A DNA stretch of 64,000 nucleotides, from the NCBI RefSeq assembly GCF_001262015.1, contig NZ_CP012074.1, positions 1 to 64,000 of the forward strand. The letters are read 5' to 3'. Within the stretch, counting starts at the first letter, position 1, and the number at the start of each line of letters is the position of its first letter. The notes under the pieces are model-generated. The model searched no databases. It saw only the letters and a list, made by a program, of their open reading frames with translations, and was not told where the DNA came from. Shown piece by piece: positions 43,135 to 52,034 of this stretch. Made by a program: the position numbers and the translations under genes. The stretch comes from Prevotella fusca JCM 17724. GTDB taxonomy: Bacteria; Bacteroidota; Bacteroidia; Bacteroidales; Bacteroidaceae.

Positions 43135-44088
43135 TTACTTCAGCTTAGCCTCAAGGTTCTTCAGCATGTCAACAGTCATGGCATCGAGGTCATACTGCGG
43201 CATCCAGTCCCATTCAGCACGTGCGCAACTGTCGTCAAGACTGTCCGGCCAGCTGTCAGCAATGCTCTGTTTGAGCGGGTCAACGTTGTATTCCATCTCA
43301 AAGTCAGGCTTGTGACGCTTGATGGCATTGAATATTTCTTCCGGGTCGAAGCTCATGGAAGCAATGTTGAAACCATTGCGATGAACCAGACGTGTAGGGT
43401 CTGCCTCCATCAACGAGATAGCTGCGTGCAGACCATCCGGCATATACATCATGTCCATCAGTGTTCCTTTCTTGATAGGACACACGAACTTCTCTCCACG
43501 GACTGCTGAGTAATAGATGTCAACCGCATAGTCTGTGGTACCGCCACCCGGAGGTGTTACGTAGGAAATAAGTCCCGGGAAACGTACTGAACGGGTGTCA
43601 ACACCGTACTTCTTGAAATAGTAGTCGCTGAGCAGCTCGGTCGTTACCTTTGATACACCATAGATTGTGCCGGGACGCTGAACAGTGTCCTGTGGTGTCT
43701 TTGTGTGCGGTGTGCTCAGGCCGAAAGAGCCGATGGAGCTCGGAGTGAAAACGGCACAGTTGTTCTCTCGTGCCACTTCCAGGATGTTCCAAAGACCGTC
43801 AATGCCGATCTTCCATGCCAGCTGCGGCTTCTTTTCTGCCACTACTGACAGCAGGGCTGCAAGGTTGTAGATGGTGTCAATGTTGTGTTTCTTTACAACT
43901 TCGGCAATCATCTCTGGGTTAGTAACATCGGCTTCCGCTGACGGACCAGCCTCTTTCAGTTCGCCTTTAGGTTCAGCTCCCTTGATGTAGCCAGCAACGA
44001 TGCTGTCGTTTCCATAACGTTTTCTCAGTTCTCTGGTAAGCTCAGAGCCTATCTGCCCTGTAGAGCCTATGACCAAAACATTTTTCAT
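43135..44088 (-). CDS. L-threonine 3-dehydrogenase, SDR/epimerase type
   Basis: 317 residues from the ATG at 44088 (MKNVLVIGSTGQIGSELTREL). Rossmann loop GSTGQIG and catalytic YGVSK (about residue 142-146), with TPHTKTPQDTVQRPGTIYGVSK and PGGGTTDYAVDIYY, identify the NAD-dependent epimerase-like threonine dehydrogenases rather than the zinc MDR type. It oxidises L-threonine to 2-amino-3-ketobutyrate. The divergent neighbour kbl consumes that product, which supports the call. The longer upstream frame (to 44151) lacks conservation. Confidence 0.85.
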   Translation of the reverse strand: MKNVLVIGSTGQIGSELTRELRKRYGNDSIVAGYIKGAEPKGELKEAGPSAEADVTNPEMIAEVVKKHNIDTIYNLAALLSVVAEKKPQLAWKIGIDGLWNILEVARENNCAVFTPSSIGSFGLSTPHTKTPQDTVQRPGTIYGVSKVTTELLSDYYFKKYGVDTRSVRFPGLISYVTPPGGGTTDYAVDIYYSAVRGEKFVCPIKKGTLMDMMYMPDGLHAAISLMEADPTRLVHRNGFNIASMSFDPEEIFNAIKRHKPDFEMEYNVDPLKQSIADSWPDSLDDSCARAEWDWMPQYDLDAMTVDMLKNLEAKLK

Positions 44089-44267
44089 AAATATCGTTAA
44101 GCTAATATGTAACAGACTGCAAAGTAAATATTTTTTTTGTTGATAATCCACTAATACGTATTAAAATTATTAAATTTTTGACCTCTTGGGCAAAAAAAAA
44201 CTGCTTATCGTTCTTTTTCTCATTTTTTATAACTTACTTTGTCCTCAGTAAATAAAAATCTAATGTT

Positions 44268-45455
44268 ATGTATGGTAAGATGAAAGAACATCTCTGCAAT
44301 ACGCTTGCAGAGATTAAGGATGCAGGACTTTACAAAGAGGAAAGAATCATTGAAAGTCCTCAGAGTGCAGCAATTGAAGTTAAAGGCAAGGAAGTACTGA
44401 ACTTCTGTGCCAACAACTATCTTGGTCTTTCCAATCACCCACGTCTGATTGAAGGTGCCAAGAAGATGATGGACAAGCGGGGATTCGGTATGTCCTCTGT
44501 GCGTTTTATCTGTGGAACACAGGACAGCCACAAGGAGCTTGAAGCAGCTATCTCGGAGTATTTCCAGACGGAAGACACCATTCTGTATGCAGCCTGCTTC
44601 GATGCTAACGGCGGAGTCTTTGAACCATTGTTCACCGATCAGGATGCTATTATCTCTGACTCTCTGAACCACGCCTCTATCATTGACGGTGTACGCCTTT
44701 GCAAGGCTAAGCGTTATCGCTATGCCAATGCTGACATGGCAGACCTTGAGCGTTGCCTGAAGGAAGCGCAGGAACAGCGTTTCCGCATCATCGTTACTGA
44801 TGGTGTGTTCTCAATGGATGGGAATGTGGCTCCTATTGACAAGATTTGTGACCTCGCAGAGAAGTATGATGCTCTTGTTATGGTAGATGAATCACACTCT
44901 GCCGGTGTCGTTGGTGCTACTGGTCATGGTGTAAGCGAACTCTGCAAGACATACGGTCGTGTAGATATCTATACCGGTACGCTCGGTAAGGCATTCGGTG
45001 GTGCACTCGGTGGCTTTACTACTGGTCGCAAGGAGATTATCGACATGCTCCGTCAGCGCAGCCGTCCTTACCTCTTCTCCAACTCACTTGCACCTTGCAT
45101 TATCGGTGCCAGTCTTGAGGTTTTCAAGATGTTGAAGGAGAACAACGAACTCCACGACAGGCTTGTTGAGAACGTTAACTACTTCCGTGACAAGATGATG
45201 GCTGCTGGCTTTGACATCAAACCAACCCAGAGTGCCATCTGTGCTGTAATGCTCTATGATGCCAAGCTGTCACAGGTATATGCTGCCAAGCTCCTTGATG
45301 AGGGTATCTATGTGACTGGTTTCTATTATCCTGTTGTTCCAAAGGGTGAAGCTCGTATCCGTGTCCAGCTTTCAGCAGGTCACAACCGTGAGCAGCTCGA
45401 CAAGTGTATTGCTGCTTTCATCAAGATTGGTAAAGAACTTGGTGTGCTGAAATAG
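44268..45455 (+). CDS. kbl: 2-amino-3-ketobutyrate CoA ligase (glycine C-acetyltransferase)
   Basis: 395 residues, alpha-oxoamine synthase family, PLP enzyme. It splits 2-amino-3-ketobutyrate with CoA into glycine and acetyl-CoA. Conserved blocks: LNFCANNYLGLSNHPRLIEGAKK, GMSSVRFICGTQDSHKELE, TDGVFSMDGNVAPI, VDESHSAGVVGATGHG, and the PLP lysine in YTGTLGKAFGGALGGF (about 245). With the divergent threonine dehydrogenase it completes threonine breakdown. Confidence 0.95.
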   Translation: MYGKMKEHLCNTLAEIKDAGLYKEERIIESPQSAAIEVKGKEVLNFCANNYLGLSNHPRLIEGAKKMMDKRGFGMSSVRFICGTQDSHKELEAAISEYFQTEDTILYAACFDANGGVFEPLFTDQDAIISDSLNHASIIDGVRLCKAKRYRYANADMADLERCLKEAQEQRFRIIVTDGVFSMDGNVAPIDKICDLAEKYDALVMVDESHSAGVVGATGHGVSELCKTYGRVDIYTGTLGKAFGGALGGFTTGRKEIIDMLRQRSRPYLFSNSLAPCIIGASLEVFKMLKENNELHDRLVENVNYFRDKMMAAGFDIKPTQSAICAVMLYDAKLSQVYAAKLLDEGIYVTGFYYPVVPKGEARIRVQLSAGHNREQLDKCIAAFIKIGKELGVLK

Positions 45456-45520
45456 AATGATGTAAGCACTGGCAGGCACGGTAGTTATAGCGTGCAGCAG
45501 GCTTTTACTGACATAAATCC

Positions 45521-45554
45521 AAGGCTGGATTCCGAAATCGGAGTCCAGCCTTTT
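45521..45554 (+). terminator. kbl terminator
   Basis: AAGGCTGGATTCC and GGAGTCCAGCCTT, nearly perfect, followed by TTTTGCTTG. Confidence 0.8.
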
Positions 45555-45879
45555 GCTTGTCCTTTGCCTCACTTCAGGCCTGCTGTAAGTATGGATAACA
45601 AGTCTTTTCCCCGTTTTATGGTCTTTCATAGGTGGCAGCCTGCATCCTTTAACTATGCTTTATTAAAATTATCTGAATACTGATAAATGTTTATCAATGC
45701 ATAGATAATATTTTATCAGCATGCAGATGAATAATTATCGCCATTCAGATAATTCAGGAAAGGTGTAGTTTGCGAATGTTATTGTATGCAGGTAATCCGA
45801 GAAGTATGGCGGATCAAGCGATAGGAAACGGTGGATACGACACAGCTCTGGCTTGTCCAGACCAGGGTTGTGTGCATAA

Positions 45880-45912
45880 AACGAGGGTGTGCCAGTCTTG
45901 GCACACCCTCGT
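45880..45912 (-). terminator. C10 protease terminator
   Basis: CGAGGGTGTGCCA and TGGCACACCCTCG form a perfect 13-bp stem, followed on the reverse strand by TTTTATG; it lies 18 bp after the stop. Confidence 0.85.
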
Positions 45913-45929
45913 TGTTGTTATAAAGTTTC

Positions 45930-48548
45930 TTATCGGATGACACTTGTATAACGGTCATCCTGTGTCGTTATGCGTACCATGTAGGTTCCTTTAGGGAGGG
46001 AGAATGTTATACGGTCGGCAAAATCCGCTGTACCGCTTGCCACCAAAACACCATTCATACCATATACTTCCACGCGCTTCAAGCCTTGCTGCTGTACTGT
46101 AAGATGTCCGTCAGAGAATTGCATTATACCCTTAAAGCGGGTTGCATCAATCCCGTTCGTCACACCATTGTTAGTGATGGAAATGAATGTCGGCTTGGTT
46201 GAAGCTGGTATTAAATCAACGTTTCTGCCATCTTCCACACCTATCAATGCCACCCGGTAGCGGCGGTTGTTGATGAGTTGCTCAACCTTGGGGTCAATCC
46301 AGTCGCTTTGTATCATTGTCATTGAGCCAGCATTGGTGAGATCTACCTGTAACGGTTTCTTCATTACAGGGATAGATACCTCTGTCTGTGTGTCAATCAG
46401 ATACAGCATCAGGCTACCTTTGTAGTGGGCGTTCTTTCCAAGAAAAGCCATGCAGTTGATTCTGAAAGTAGGGCTTGTCGCTATGTTTATCCCTTCGCTT
46501 GGTATGCTGTTCTCACTGTTGTCCTGTACGAAAATACGTATATTAGCAAAGGTTTCCGGCTTCGTTCCATCCTCAACCGTAACCTTGTAAGGCTCCTGTA
46601 AAGCTCTGTCGCGCACCTGACAGGTCTGGTTGTCTGCGTTGGTGATGGTTGTGCGCAGGCGGTATTCACCTGCAGCAATGCCATAGGGAAGATTGAACGG
46701 CATTCTTACTCGTGTCGTAGCATAGACATCAAAGTCCACTGCCTCTTTCGTCTGTGACGTATATACAACTTTATTTTCACTGTCAATCAGTTCTGTCTTT
46801 ACGATTCCGTTGAAGAAATTAGCATCCAGTTTGCGGATGTGCAGGCGGATGTAATTGTTTTCGCCGGATAACAGTTTGCTGTCAAATTCAGGGTCGGCAG
46901 CGAGCTGGTAACTTGGAGTCTTTGAAGGCAACTCTAAGTAACTTATCTTTCCGTTTTCAACCTTCATTACGACACGTGGTGCCTTTTTCATCCGAGCCCA
47001 TGCACCCAAGGCACCGTTCTCCTGTGATCGGGCAGCAATAGGGTAGAGTGAGTATGTTCCGTTTGTCAGTGCTGTGAGGTCAAGTGTAAAGGTCATTTCC
47101 TCATCTATTACAGCTCCCGAAACCATCTTCCCATCAGAGTATATGAAACGAGTCTTGGTAAAGATGTCCCTGCCGTTCTGCCCATAAGGAATTTCCTTTA
47201 TCAAGTTGCCCTCTTGGTTATAGATACCCAAACCGATGTCGCCTACAAAGTCGCTGTTGCTTTGGTTGGTGAATCCTGAATACATTACCTTTGTATTGGC
47301 AGACAAGGTGGTTGGGGCGTCCCCTACGAACGCCATGTCACTTCCGTATTTAAAAGTGATATTGGGCGAGTTGTAGGCGATGTCTGTATCAATCTTAGGT
47401 GTGCCTGGCTTGTTTGGGTGTGCGGCAATGACGATAAGTCTGCGGTTGAAGCTGTGCTGTGCACCGTTAAACTCACTGCCGGTAGAAGTGAGGTTCAAGG
47501 CTGCAAGCGAGTAGTAGCCGTCTGCCTGCCCGTTCCAACCGAAGTTCATGTGGAAGTTGTCGTTTCTGTCGAAACCGTCGCAAACCCACGCATGACCAGC
47601 TCCGTTTTGTGAATCACCTGATATGTAGAGTGGGAAACCGTTGCGGATTTCTTTTTTTACAATCTCGATAAAGTTGGTAACCCCCTCGTTTGCCCTGGTT
47701 ATCATTGCTGCATCATAGTCGAAGTGATTGCGCAATGCCCGTTCAGCCATATAGTTCTGCGTACCGCTTGCCCTGTCAGTGTACTGCATCTCTGTTGCAA
47801 TGCCCACATCATTCATCAACAATGCCACGGCATCTTCCTGCTGTGGCGTAACGCCCACACGTTTATAATCGGTCAGCATGTTAGCCCAGTCGTAATGCGA
47901 TTTTGTGAAATCCGCTGAGCGGGTGGTGTTGTTAAAGTTCACTTTGTAGCTTACCTGACCCTTTCCCTGTGCCGGCCACTTGTGGAAGTACATCACTTGC
48001 GCCACAGCTGTAGCCACACAACCCGTTACGTAATGTGTCTTCTTGCTGTAAGGGTAGTCCTGTCCCCACTTGGTTTTCACTAACGGTTCCACATGATCGC
48101 CTTCAGTCTTAGCAGCTTTGGCACGTGTGGTAAGGCTCTTGTTTTTCCCCAGCTCTGCATAAACCTGACGATAGGAGTCGAAGAGATATCGTGCTTCGGG
48201 ATTGAGGTTTGTCATGTCAATGGATGATTCATTGCTATAAGCAAGAACCTCACCCATCTTGTCGTCTCCAGCAACAACAACGAAGCCCTTTCCGGCTGCA
48301 TCATTGAAGACGTAATAAGGTTGCTGTGTGGTTGCTGCCAAGCGTGTTCTCATGCCTTTGACAGCCTTCTGGCTTACCTTTACATATTGTCTTGCAATAC
48401 GCAAGGCAGTCTTGAAATCGACATTGTCAGCATAGTTTGCTGATACGAAACACAGGAGGGAAAGAACGAGAAAACCTCTTTGCAATATACGGTTGTGTAC
48501 CGAGAATACAGTTCTTTTGAATTTAAAATGAAATAATGATTTTATCAT
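45930..48548 (-). CDS. Family C10 cysteine protease (interpain/streptopain-like), probable T9SS cargo
   Basis: 872 residues. A signal-anchor-like N-terminus (LVLSLLCFVSANYA, ending about residue 40) precedes an inhibitory SpB-like propeptide (about 41-150). The peptidase has Cys177 in THYVTGCVATAVAQVMYFHKWP and His319 in GAGHAWVCDGFDRND, the C10 dyad. Beta-sandwich regions follow (about 370-790). The last 75 residues (RVEVYGMNGVLVASG...LPKGTYMVRITTQ) resemble a Por-secretion C-terminal signal. It is similar in layout to interpain A of Prevotella intermedia, which degrades host proteins, including complement; whether this enzyme does so is inference. Promoter box at 48580-48587. Confidence 0.88.
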   Translation of the reverse strand: MIKSLFHFKFKRTVFSVHNRILQRGFLVLSLLCFVSANYADNVDFKTALRIARQYVKVSQKAVKGMRTRLAATTQQPYYVFNDAAGKGFVVVAGDDKMGEVLAYSNESSIDMTNLNPEARYLFDSYRQVYAELGKNKSLTTRAKAAKTEGDHVEPLVKTKWGQDYPYSKKTHYVTGCVATAVAQVMYFHKWPAQGKGQVSYKVNFNNTTRSADFTKSHYDWANMLTDYKRVGVTPQQEDAVALLMNDVGIATEMQYTDRASGTQNYMAERALRNHFDYDAAMITRANEGVTNFIEIVKKEIRNGFPLYISGDSQNGAGHAWVCDGFDRNDNFHMNFGWNGQADGYYSLAALNLTSTGSEFNGAQHSFNRRLIVIAAHPNKPGTPKIDTDIAYNSPNITFKYGSDMAFVGDAPTTLSANTKVMYSGFTNQSNSDFVGDIGLGIYNQEGNLIKEIPYGQNGRDIFTKTRFIYSDGKMVSGAVIDEEMTFTLDLTALTNGTYSLYPIAARSQENGALGAWARMKKAPRVVMKVENGKISYLELPSKTPSYQLAADPEFDSKLLSGENNYIRLHIRKLDANFFNGIVKTELIDSENKVVYTSQTKEAVDFDVYATTRVRMPFNLPYGIAAGEYRLRTTITNADNQTCQVRDRALQEPYKVTVEDGTKPETFANIRIFVQDNSENSIPSEGINIATSPTFRINCMAFLGKNAHYKGSLMLYLIDTQTEVSIPVMKKPLQVDLTNAGSMTMIQSDWIDPKVEQLINNRRYRVALIGVEDGRNVDLIPASTKPTFISITNNGVTNGIDATRFKGIMQFSDGHLTVQQQGLKRVEVYGMNGVLVASGTADFADRITFSLPKGTYMVRITTQDDRYTSVIR

Positions 48549-48752
48549 GTCAGGTTTATACTAAATAAATTATTGAGTGCAAAGTTACATTATTTTTTTC
48601 ATTTTTCTGTATAAACAGGCGTTAGAATGACGAATCCGTCAAATTCTCTCAGATGTTCGTCTGTAACGTAACCAAGCGTTAGCAGCAGCACGGTAAGGTG
48701 TCTTTTCCAAAGCTGGATGCTGTCGTTAATAATGTGGAAAAGCATGTTGTCG

Positions 48753-48842
48753 GAATTCTTTTCATGACAGGAAATATTTATTTTCACGAAAAGAAATATT
48801 TTTCTTCATGAAAAAAAATGTTTTTCTTCATGAAAAGAATTC
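48753..48842. repeat. AT-rich ~90-bp palindromic dispersed repeat, copy 4
   Basis: GAATTCTTTTCATGACAGG at the left and TTCATGAAAAGAATTC at the right, with inner GAAATATTTTTCTTCATGAA units. Both ends changed together (GAATTATT to GAATTCTT and AATAATTC to AAGAATTC), preserving the end-to-end pairing. Confidence 0.8.
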
Positions 48843-48884
48843 GGAGACACCCGCTTTCTGCAACAGAGAGGCTAATAAACAAAG

Positions 48885-48951
48885 TAGGGACACACGGCTT
48901 ATATACCCGACAGCAAGTGCTGTTTGCAGGCGTATAAGCCGTGTGTCCCTA
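48885..48951 (-). terminator. Long perfect hairpin after the NigD-like gene
   Basis: A perfect 19-bp stem (TAGGGACACACGGCTTATA) with a 29-nt loop that itself holds a small hairpin (ACAGCAAGTGCTGT). It lies 86 bp past the stop of the reverse-strand operon. It is likely a terminator or an RNA-stabilising end. Confidence 0.6.
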
Positions 48952-49036
48952 TATTTGTTATAGTTTATGCCGTTCTTTTTCTGTAATATATGACAGGCTC
49001 TAAGGCATTGATATTGCCGGAATCCTGGCCGCAGAA

Positions 49037-49726
49037 TCAGTATGCAAAGTATTTTCTTATTTTCCCCTTGTAGGTATTGATGTCCAGCGTGATGGAATCC
49101 GGTTTCTTGAATCCCGCTAACGGAATGCTTGCAAAGACACGTGAACTGTAATATTCGGGGACTCCGTTCTGATGATGGTGCAGACGGAGATAGAACATAC
49201 GACCGCCAGATGGCTGCAGCTTTATGGAATCGCAGACTACAGCTACTGACTGGACAGGCTGTTTGCCTTCTTTCTTCCCTGTCTTCAAGATAAGTCCAAG
49301 GTTCAGATAACTGCCGTTCTTGCTCATCCATGCACTTTCAAATCCGACAGGGTCGTTATGGACGACAGGCGTGTTGAGTGCCAGGCGTAAAGGCAAGACC
49401 GCAACGGGGCGGATGGCGACAGGCTCTGTTACACCGTTTTCCACCTTATTATAATATAGCAAGGCACGGTAAGTGGTGTCGCCCTTCGTAGCCCACTTTT
49501 CTTTCAATGCTGGTTGCAGGGTCAGCTGGATACCATCGTCAGTGCTTGCCGAAACAAAAGCTGACAACGTGTTTGTCCTTGCCTCGACGAAGTCAGTATG
49601 CAGATAGGACAGTCCGCTGTCGCCTGTCTCGTAGAAATCATGCTCACAAGCACTGACTATGAGTAACGACACGGCAGCCGTTACCATAGTCAATATCCAG
49701 GAAATCCTTTTGCTGATACCGTCCAC
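49037..49726 (-). CDS. NigD-like lipoprotein
   Basis: 229 residues with a lipoprotein-type signal (hydrophobic ILTMVTAAVSLLIVSAC, Cys27). The rest is beta-rich: an N-terminal stretch with YLHTDFVEARTN...ALKEKWATKGDTTYRALLYYN (OB-fold-like) and a C-terminal part (DSIKLQPSGGRMFYLRLHHHQNGVPEYYSSRVFASIPL). This layout matches NigD-like proteins of Bacteroidetes, named after a bacteriocin locus but of unknown function. The gene starts 6 nt after the acyltransferase stop, so they share a message. Confidence 0.6.
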   Translation of the reverse strand: MDGISKRISWILTMVTAAVSLLIVSACEHDFYETGDSGLSYLHTDFVEARTNTLSAFVSASTDDGIQLTLQPALKEKWATKGDTTYRALLYYNKVENGVTEPVAIRPVAVLPLRLALNTPVVHNDPVGFESAWMSKNGSYLNLGLILKTGKKEGKQPVQSVAVVCDSIKLQPSGGRMFYLRLHHHQNGVPEYYSSRVFASIPLAGFKKPDSITLDINTYKGKIRKYFAY

Positions 49727-49732
49727 AGGGCG

Positions 49733-50932
49733 TTACTTCTTAAAGGTAAGACGGTTCAGCAATGATTTAAAACGTCCGTTCTCGGATGACGCAGCAATGT
49801 AATTCTTTGCAGGATAAGCATACTGTGTCAGCAGGCATGTGCGCAGGAACTTGTCGTCACGGTTCTCAATGTTGATCTTCTCAATCTGACCTTCAAGATA
49901 AGTCTCGAAGTCCTGGTAGTCTTCTGGCGTATAATACTCCTCATAGACACGTGTGTCCTGAATCATATCCAATGCCACGTAATTGACAGGATAGAGCTTG
50001 TAGTTGCAATGGATTTCGTGATCGATATGTGCTGCAATGGCATCGAAGAGCTTGTTTTTCGGCAGGTTCTCGTCTACGGTGTCAAGCCATTCGTCAATGC
50101 AGGGCGCACACTTGTAGAAGATATGCCCCTTGTAGCCCTTGATACCGACCAGCATACTCTCGAGGTCGTCCTCGGCTGTCTTCTTCCAGTAAGGTACATC
50201 ACGGCGCAGCTGATACTCACGTGCCTTGAGGTAATCGCACGGGTCATACTCGTATGATATTGCCAGCGGAACGATGTGCAGCTGTTTCAGACGCTCAATG
50301 ATAGAGCCTTCGCCACCCATAGCCATCATCTTCAGGATGGCTGCCTGTGTGAGGTCGTTCGAGTTCTTGGCTCTTCCCTGTCGCTGGGCAATCCACACGT
50401 TCTCATTCTTCTCGGCAATGGCAAAGTGAATGTACTCTGACATGCGCTTGCTGGCACGCAGCATCTCGACTGAATGGAGGGCACGCTCCACGGTGAACGA
50501 CTTGTTGATGCGCACAAGGTCACGTACCCAGTCCTGTGAAAGGAGGTTGTCGCCGATGGCAATCTCGCAGGTTGTTGCGAAGCCAACATCAATGAGCAGC
50601 TTGTCGAGGAACGCAGAATCGAGTACGATGTCACGATGATTGCTGACAAAGGTGTAACGCTTCTGCGTGTTGATGTTCACCGCATCTATGCTACAGCCTA
50701 AGCTCTGCTCGATGACAAGACGCTGGAGGAAAGGATAGCAGAATGCTTTCTGGAAGTCAAGGTTTGTCTTGCAGGCATGCATCTTCTTTGCCAGAGCCTC
50801 TGTAGGGACATCAGGGTAGAGGTAAGCCAGCACCTTCTGGAACTGCTTGTCAGCAAGAATCCGGTCATAGACTGCCGGTAATTCTTCCGGCTCGAACGGA
50901 CGGATAGGATCAAACTCTGATGGTATTTTCAT
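49733..50932 (-). CDS. PlsC-like acyltransferase
   Basis: 399 residues from the ATG at 50932 (MKIPSEFDPIRPF). The NHxxxxD catalytic motif appears as SNHRDIVLD (about residue 98) and a later IAQRQGRAKNSNDLTQ block (about 185) fits the second acyltransferase motif. Such enzymes move acyl chains onto lysophospholipids, making phosphatidic acid, or onto related lipids. The protein is longer than PlsC (about 250) because of extra N- and C-terminal regions seen in Bacteroidales members. It lies between a DeoR regulator (overlap-free, 34 nt) and a NigD-like lipoprotein. Confidence 0.75.
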   Translation of the reverse strand: MKIPSEFDPIRPFEPEELPAVYDRILADKQFQKVLAYLYPDVPTEALAKKMHACKTNLDFQKAFCYPFLQRLVIEQSLGCSIDAVNINTQKRYTFVSNHRDIVLDSAFLDKLLIDVGFATTCEIAIGDNLLSQDWVRDLVRINKSFTVERALHSVEMLRASKRMSEYIHFAIAEKNENVWIAQRQGRAKNSNDLTQAAILKMMAMGGEGSIIERLKQLHIVPLAISYEYDPCDYLKAREYQLRRDVPYWKKTAEDDLESMLVGIKGYKGHIFYKCAPCIDEWLDTVDENLPKNKLFDAIAAHIDHEIHCNYKLYPVNYVALDMIQDTRVYEEYYTPEDYQDFETYLEGQIEKINIENRDDKFLRTCLLTQYAYPAKNYIAASSENGRFKSLLNRLTFKK

Positions 50933-50966
50933 AATCGTAATAATTAATTTGTTTCTGTTTATGTAT

Positions 50967-51746
50967 TTATTGCACGCCGACAGAGCCTGCAATAATCAGT
51001 TCTATTCCCATTTCCTCAATCTTCTTTACCACTGACTGCGGTATTTTTGAGTCGGTTATGATGATGTCAACATCCTCCAGTCCGCTGATTTTGGCAAAGC
51101 CACGGCGTCCGAACTTGCTTGAGTCAGCCAGTACGACGATCTTCTGTGCTGCCTGCATCATGCTTCTGTTCAGTTCTGCTTCCCGTATATCGGTCGTTGA
51201 GATACCGAAGTCAAGGTCGATGCCGTCCACTCCAAGGAATAGTTTTGTGAACGAACAGCCACGAAGAATCTCCATGCTGTATTGTCCGATTACCGACACA
51301 CTGCTGTGACGGACCATTCCTCCAAGCTGGATAATGTCAATGTTGTCATTTCCTGCCAACGTCATCGTAGCCTGCAGACTTGCTGAAACAACCGTCAGTC
51401 TGCCTTCCGACTGGATGTTACAAGCCAGCGCATGAATCGTTGTTCCCGAAGCAAGGATGATGGAGTCATCTTTCACAAGCAGCTTTACAGCCTCTGCGCC
51501 GATGAGTTGTTTCTCTTCGGCATTCAGCTTTTCCTTCTCGTTTACAGAGCGGTTGTTGGTGAATGGATTGATAAGAATTGCTTTCCCATGGCTTCGATAC
51601 AGCTTTCCCGCCTTCTCAAGTTCAGTCAGGTCCTTTCGTATGGTTACCAACGACACGTCCAAAGAGGTTGCCAGATCGGAAACCAATACAGACTCCTGTG
51701 CCAGAAGTTGGTCGAGAATAGCATTCTGCCTATCTTCTTTTGTCAT
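50967..51746 (-). CDS. DeoR-family transcriptional regulator
   Basis: 259 residues from the ATG at 51746 (MTKEDRQNAILDQLL), or 271 if the Met at 51782 is used. The N-terminal winged HTH (ESVLVSDLATSLDVSLVTIRKDLTELEKAGKLYRSHGKA) and the sugar-phosphate-sensing DeoRC domain (LASGTTIHALACNI..., FLGVDGIDLDFGISTTDIREAELNRSMM, VVLADSSKFGRRGFAKI) are complete. DeoR proteins respond to phosphorylated sugars or polyols. It could serve the glp cluster, but the distance is 10 kb; its own acyltransferase-NigD operon is the nearer target. Confidence 0.85.
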   Translation of the reverse strand: MTKEDRQNAILDQLLAQESVLVSDLATSLDVSLVTIRKDLTELEKAGKLYRSHGKAILINPFTNNRSVNEKEKLNAEEKQLIGAEAVKLLVKDDSIILASGTTIHALACNIQSEGRLTVVSASLQATMTLAGNDNIDIIQLGGMVRHSSVSVIGQYSMEILRGCSFTKLFLGVDGIDLDFGISTTDIREAELNRSMMQAAQKIVVLADSSKFGRRGFAKISGLEDVDIIITDSKIPQSVVKKIEEMGIELIIAGSVGVQ

Positions 51747-51815
51747 AATCAACGTAGGTTTTCGGTAACTTTCAGCTGACATTTGTCATGCCTTACCATA
51801 TTAGAATAGTTTTGT

Positions 51816-51823
51816 ACAAATAT
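51816..51823 (-). promoter_or_regulatory. Promoter -7 box of the DeoR operon
   Basis: Reads TATATTTG on the reverse strand, about 35-70 nt before the two possible starts. Confidence 0.5.
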
Positions 51824-51996
51824 AGTTAAAATAAATCAATGGGTAAAGGTGAAGGCGTCGTTTAACAGAAGATTAACAATTGTTTACAGCTGTCTGTGTC
51901 GTCTCTTCTTGTTGTTTGATGTGTTGTGTGCCGTTCCGACTTGTACAAGGCGATAGGGAAAAGACTGTTATTTTAGGAGAATAATCCGTCAATTTA

Positions 51997-52027
51997 CTTG
52001 TCATTCACGAACAAAGTGTTATCTTTG
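51997..52027 (+). promoter_or_regulatory. Promoter of the GT2 gene
   Basis: CTTG (51997-52000) and TATCTTTG (52020-52027), spacer 19 nt. The ATG at 52035 begins 8 nt after the box, so the message should be leaderless or nearly so. Confidence 0.6.
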
Positions 52028-52034
52028 CAACATT

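Larger units (their letters stand above)
45456..45929. other. Convergent gap between kbl and the C10 protease
   Basis: Two terminators (45521-45554 and 45880-45912) and an AT-rich stretch at 45660-45760 made of GATAA/TTATC units (TCTGAATACTGATAAATG, AGATAATATTTTATC, CATTCAGATAATTCAG). No gene. Confidence 0.6.
48549..49036. other. Gap upstream of the C10 protease gene
   Basis: Contains the protease promoter box (TAACTTTG on the reverse strand, 48580-48587), copy 4 of the AT-rich repeat (48753-48842) and a long hairpin (48885-48951). The short open frames here have no support. Confidence 0.65.
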
